Positions 63,342 to 64,000 of a DNA stretch of 64,000 nucleotides are shown here, one piece after another (the first letter of the stretch is position 1; the number at the start of each line of letters is the position of its first letter). This stretch comes from Virgibacillus subterraneus (GTDB taxonomy: Bacteria; Bacillota; Bacilli; Bacillales; Amphibacillaceae), in contig NZ_FOEH01000003.1 of assembly GCF_900110695.1 (NCBI RefSeq), forward strand, positions 186,001 through 250,000, given 5' to 3'. The notes beneath the pieces are model-generated. The model searched no databases. It was given only the letters and a program-made list of their open reading frames with translations, and was not told where the DNA came from. A program made the translations under genes and the position numbers.

Positions 63342-63929
63342 ATGAATTGGTATCAAAAGCTAAACAAATATTTCCCAATCGAGGAAATGAAGTCCAAAGA
63401 GCATATGGATATGCTTTTAAAGGAGAAAGGTGACGTCTATTATAAGGATGAAAGCCCTGAGCATGTTTTGATGTATGCTGAGTTTAATTCATTTCTATTT
63501 ATAGATTATGTCTGGGTCTCTGCGAACTCAAGAGGCAAAGGAACTGGACATAAGCTGATAGAAAAGCTTAAAGAAAAAGATAAACCAATCATTCTAGAAG
63601 TGGAACCAGTTGATTACGATGACACAGACACAGCGAAGAGACTTCATTTTTATAAGCGGGAAGGTTTTACCCACGCACAATCCATTGGTTACAATCGCCG
63701 CTCATTAGCTACAAATGAGGATACTCCTATGGAAATCCTGTTTTGGTCTCCAAGTGATGATTCCGAAGAGGAAATTTATGAAAAAATGAAAAAGATGTAC
63801 GAAGACATTCATACCTATAAAGACGAAGAAATATATGGTCGAGCATATCAGCCTGTCGATGAAGTACTAAGTTACGATGAAGATCGTGAGTCTGATAACA
63901 TATTTGAAAATCTAAAAGAAAAAGCATGA
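63342..63929 (+). CDS. yjbC: GNAT family acetyltransferase YjbC
   Basis: 195 residues. GNAT core with acetyl-CoA-binding VSANSRGKGTGHKLIEKLKE and LHFYKREGFTHAQSIGYN, and an acidic C-terminal extension (about 135-195). In B. subtilis yjbC lies directly upstream of spx; the window ends 71 bp after this gene, before any such gene would begin. Substrate unknown. Confidence 0.9.
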   Translation: MNWYQKLNKYFPIEEMKSKEHMDMLLKEKGDVYYKDESPEHVLMYAEFNSFLFIDYVWVSANSRGKGTGHKLIEKLKEKDKPIILEVEPVDYDDTDTAKRLHFYKREGFTHAQSIGYNRRSLATNEDTPMEILFWSPSDDSEEEIYEKMKKMYEDIHTYKDEEIYGRAYQPVDEVLSYDEDRESDNIFENLKEKA

Positions 63930-63935
63930 ACAAGT

Positions 63936-63977
63936 TTTAGCCTCTTGTTATTTTAGCAGCAAGAGGCTAAATTTTTT
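63936..63977 (+). terminator. Terminator after yjbC
   Basis: Perfect 12-bp stem tttagcctcttg / caagaggctaaa and T-run. Confidence 0.92.
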
Positions 63978-64000
63978 AGGAAGTTTAGTATAAATACCTT

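Overview
The window reads as chromosomal DNA of a low-GC, endospore-forming member of the Bacillaceae. The gene content and local gene order resemble Bacillus subtilis (comK / yhj / sip / addBA; yitS-yitT ... yitV-yitW; med / fabHA-fabF / yjbA / trpS; yjbC at the right edge). The interposed genes and the dispersed repeats suggest a halotolerant genus such as Oceanobacillus, Virgibacillus or Lentibacillus; the genus is inference. No rRNA, tRNA, CRISPR array, prophage or transposase gene was found.

Layout. 1-11 kb: end of an acyl-CoA ligase gene, the competence regulator comK, yhjD, yhjE, a type I signal peptidase and the addB-addA recombination nuclease. 11-15 kb: a ba3-type cytochrome oxidase operon (small subunit IIa, II, I) followed by SCO and a membrane protein. 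15-17 kb: the complete spore germination operon gerPABCDEF on the minus strand, with a sigma-K-like promoter. 17-28.5 kb: DUF418 protein, nitrate transporter NarK with an in-frame PAS segment behind its stop, rocD, yisL, a Fur-box-controlled siderophore uptake cluster with a flavin reductase, and a membrane-anchored amylase-like protein without the catalytic residues. 28.5-39 kb: stress-type dehydrogenase, yppF, a beta-propeller surface protein, the yitS/T/U/V/W group and small genes. 38.6-45 kb: mobB-moaE-moaD, then a Crp/Fnr-centred group (three DUF2249 proteins, a DUF59 protein, a 12-TM protein, a radical SAM/SPASM protein). 45-52 kb: yrhK, uppP, an LSm-like Gly/Tyr-rich protein, DUF2929, yjaV-like, med, fabHA-fabF and yjbA. 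52-64 kb: trpS with a T-box, a second ketoacyl synthase with a CoA ligase and thioesterase, an M20 amidohydrolase, a broken NERD gene, czrA-czcD, a DUF4015 protein and yjbC.

How parts may work together. Crp/Fnr-like half-site palindromes lie upstream of the ba3 oxidase operon and on both sides of the Crp/Fnr gene. Together with narK and the molybdopterin genes this suggests a redox- or nitrogen-oxide-responsive respiratory programme (inference). comK and med both belong to competence control.

The most unusual material is non-coding or broken: a dispersed ~90-bp hairpin repeat in about nine places, with compensatory stem changes and one copy sitting inside the NERD gene; three intergenic arrays with an exact 21-bp period but different unit sequences; a 178-bp element with 14-bp terminal inverted repeats; a NarK-PAS reading frame interrupted by a single TAA; and a GH13 protein whose three catalytic acids are all replaced.
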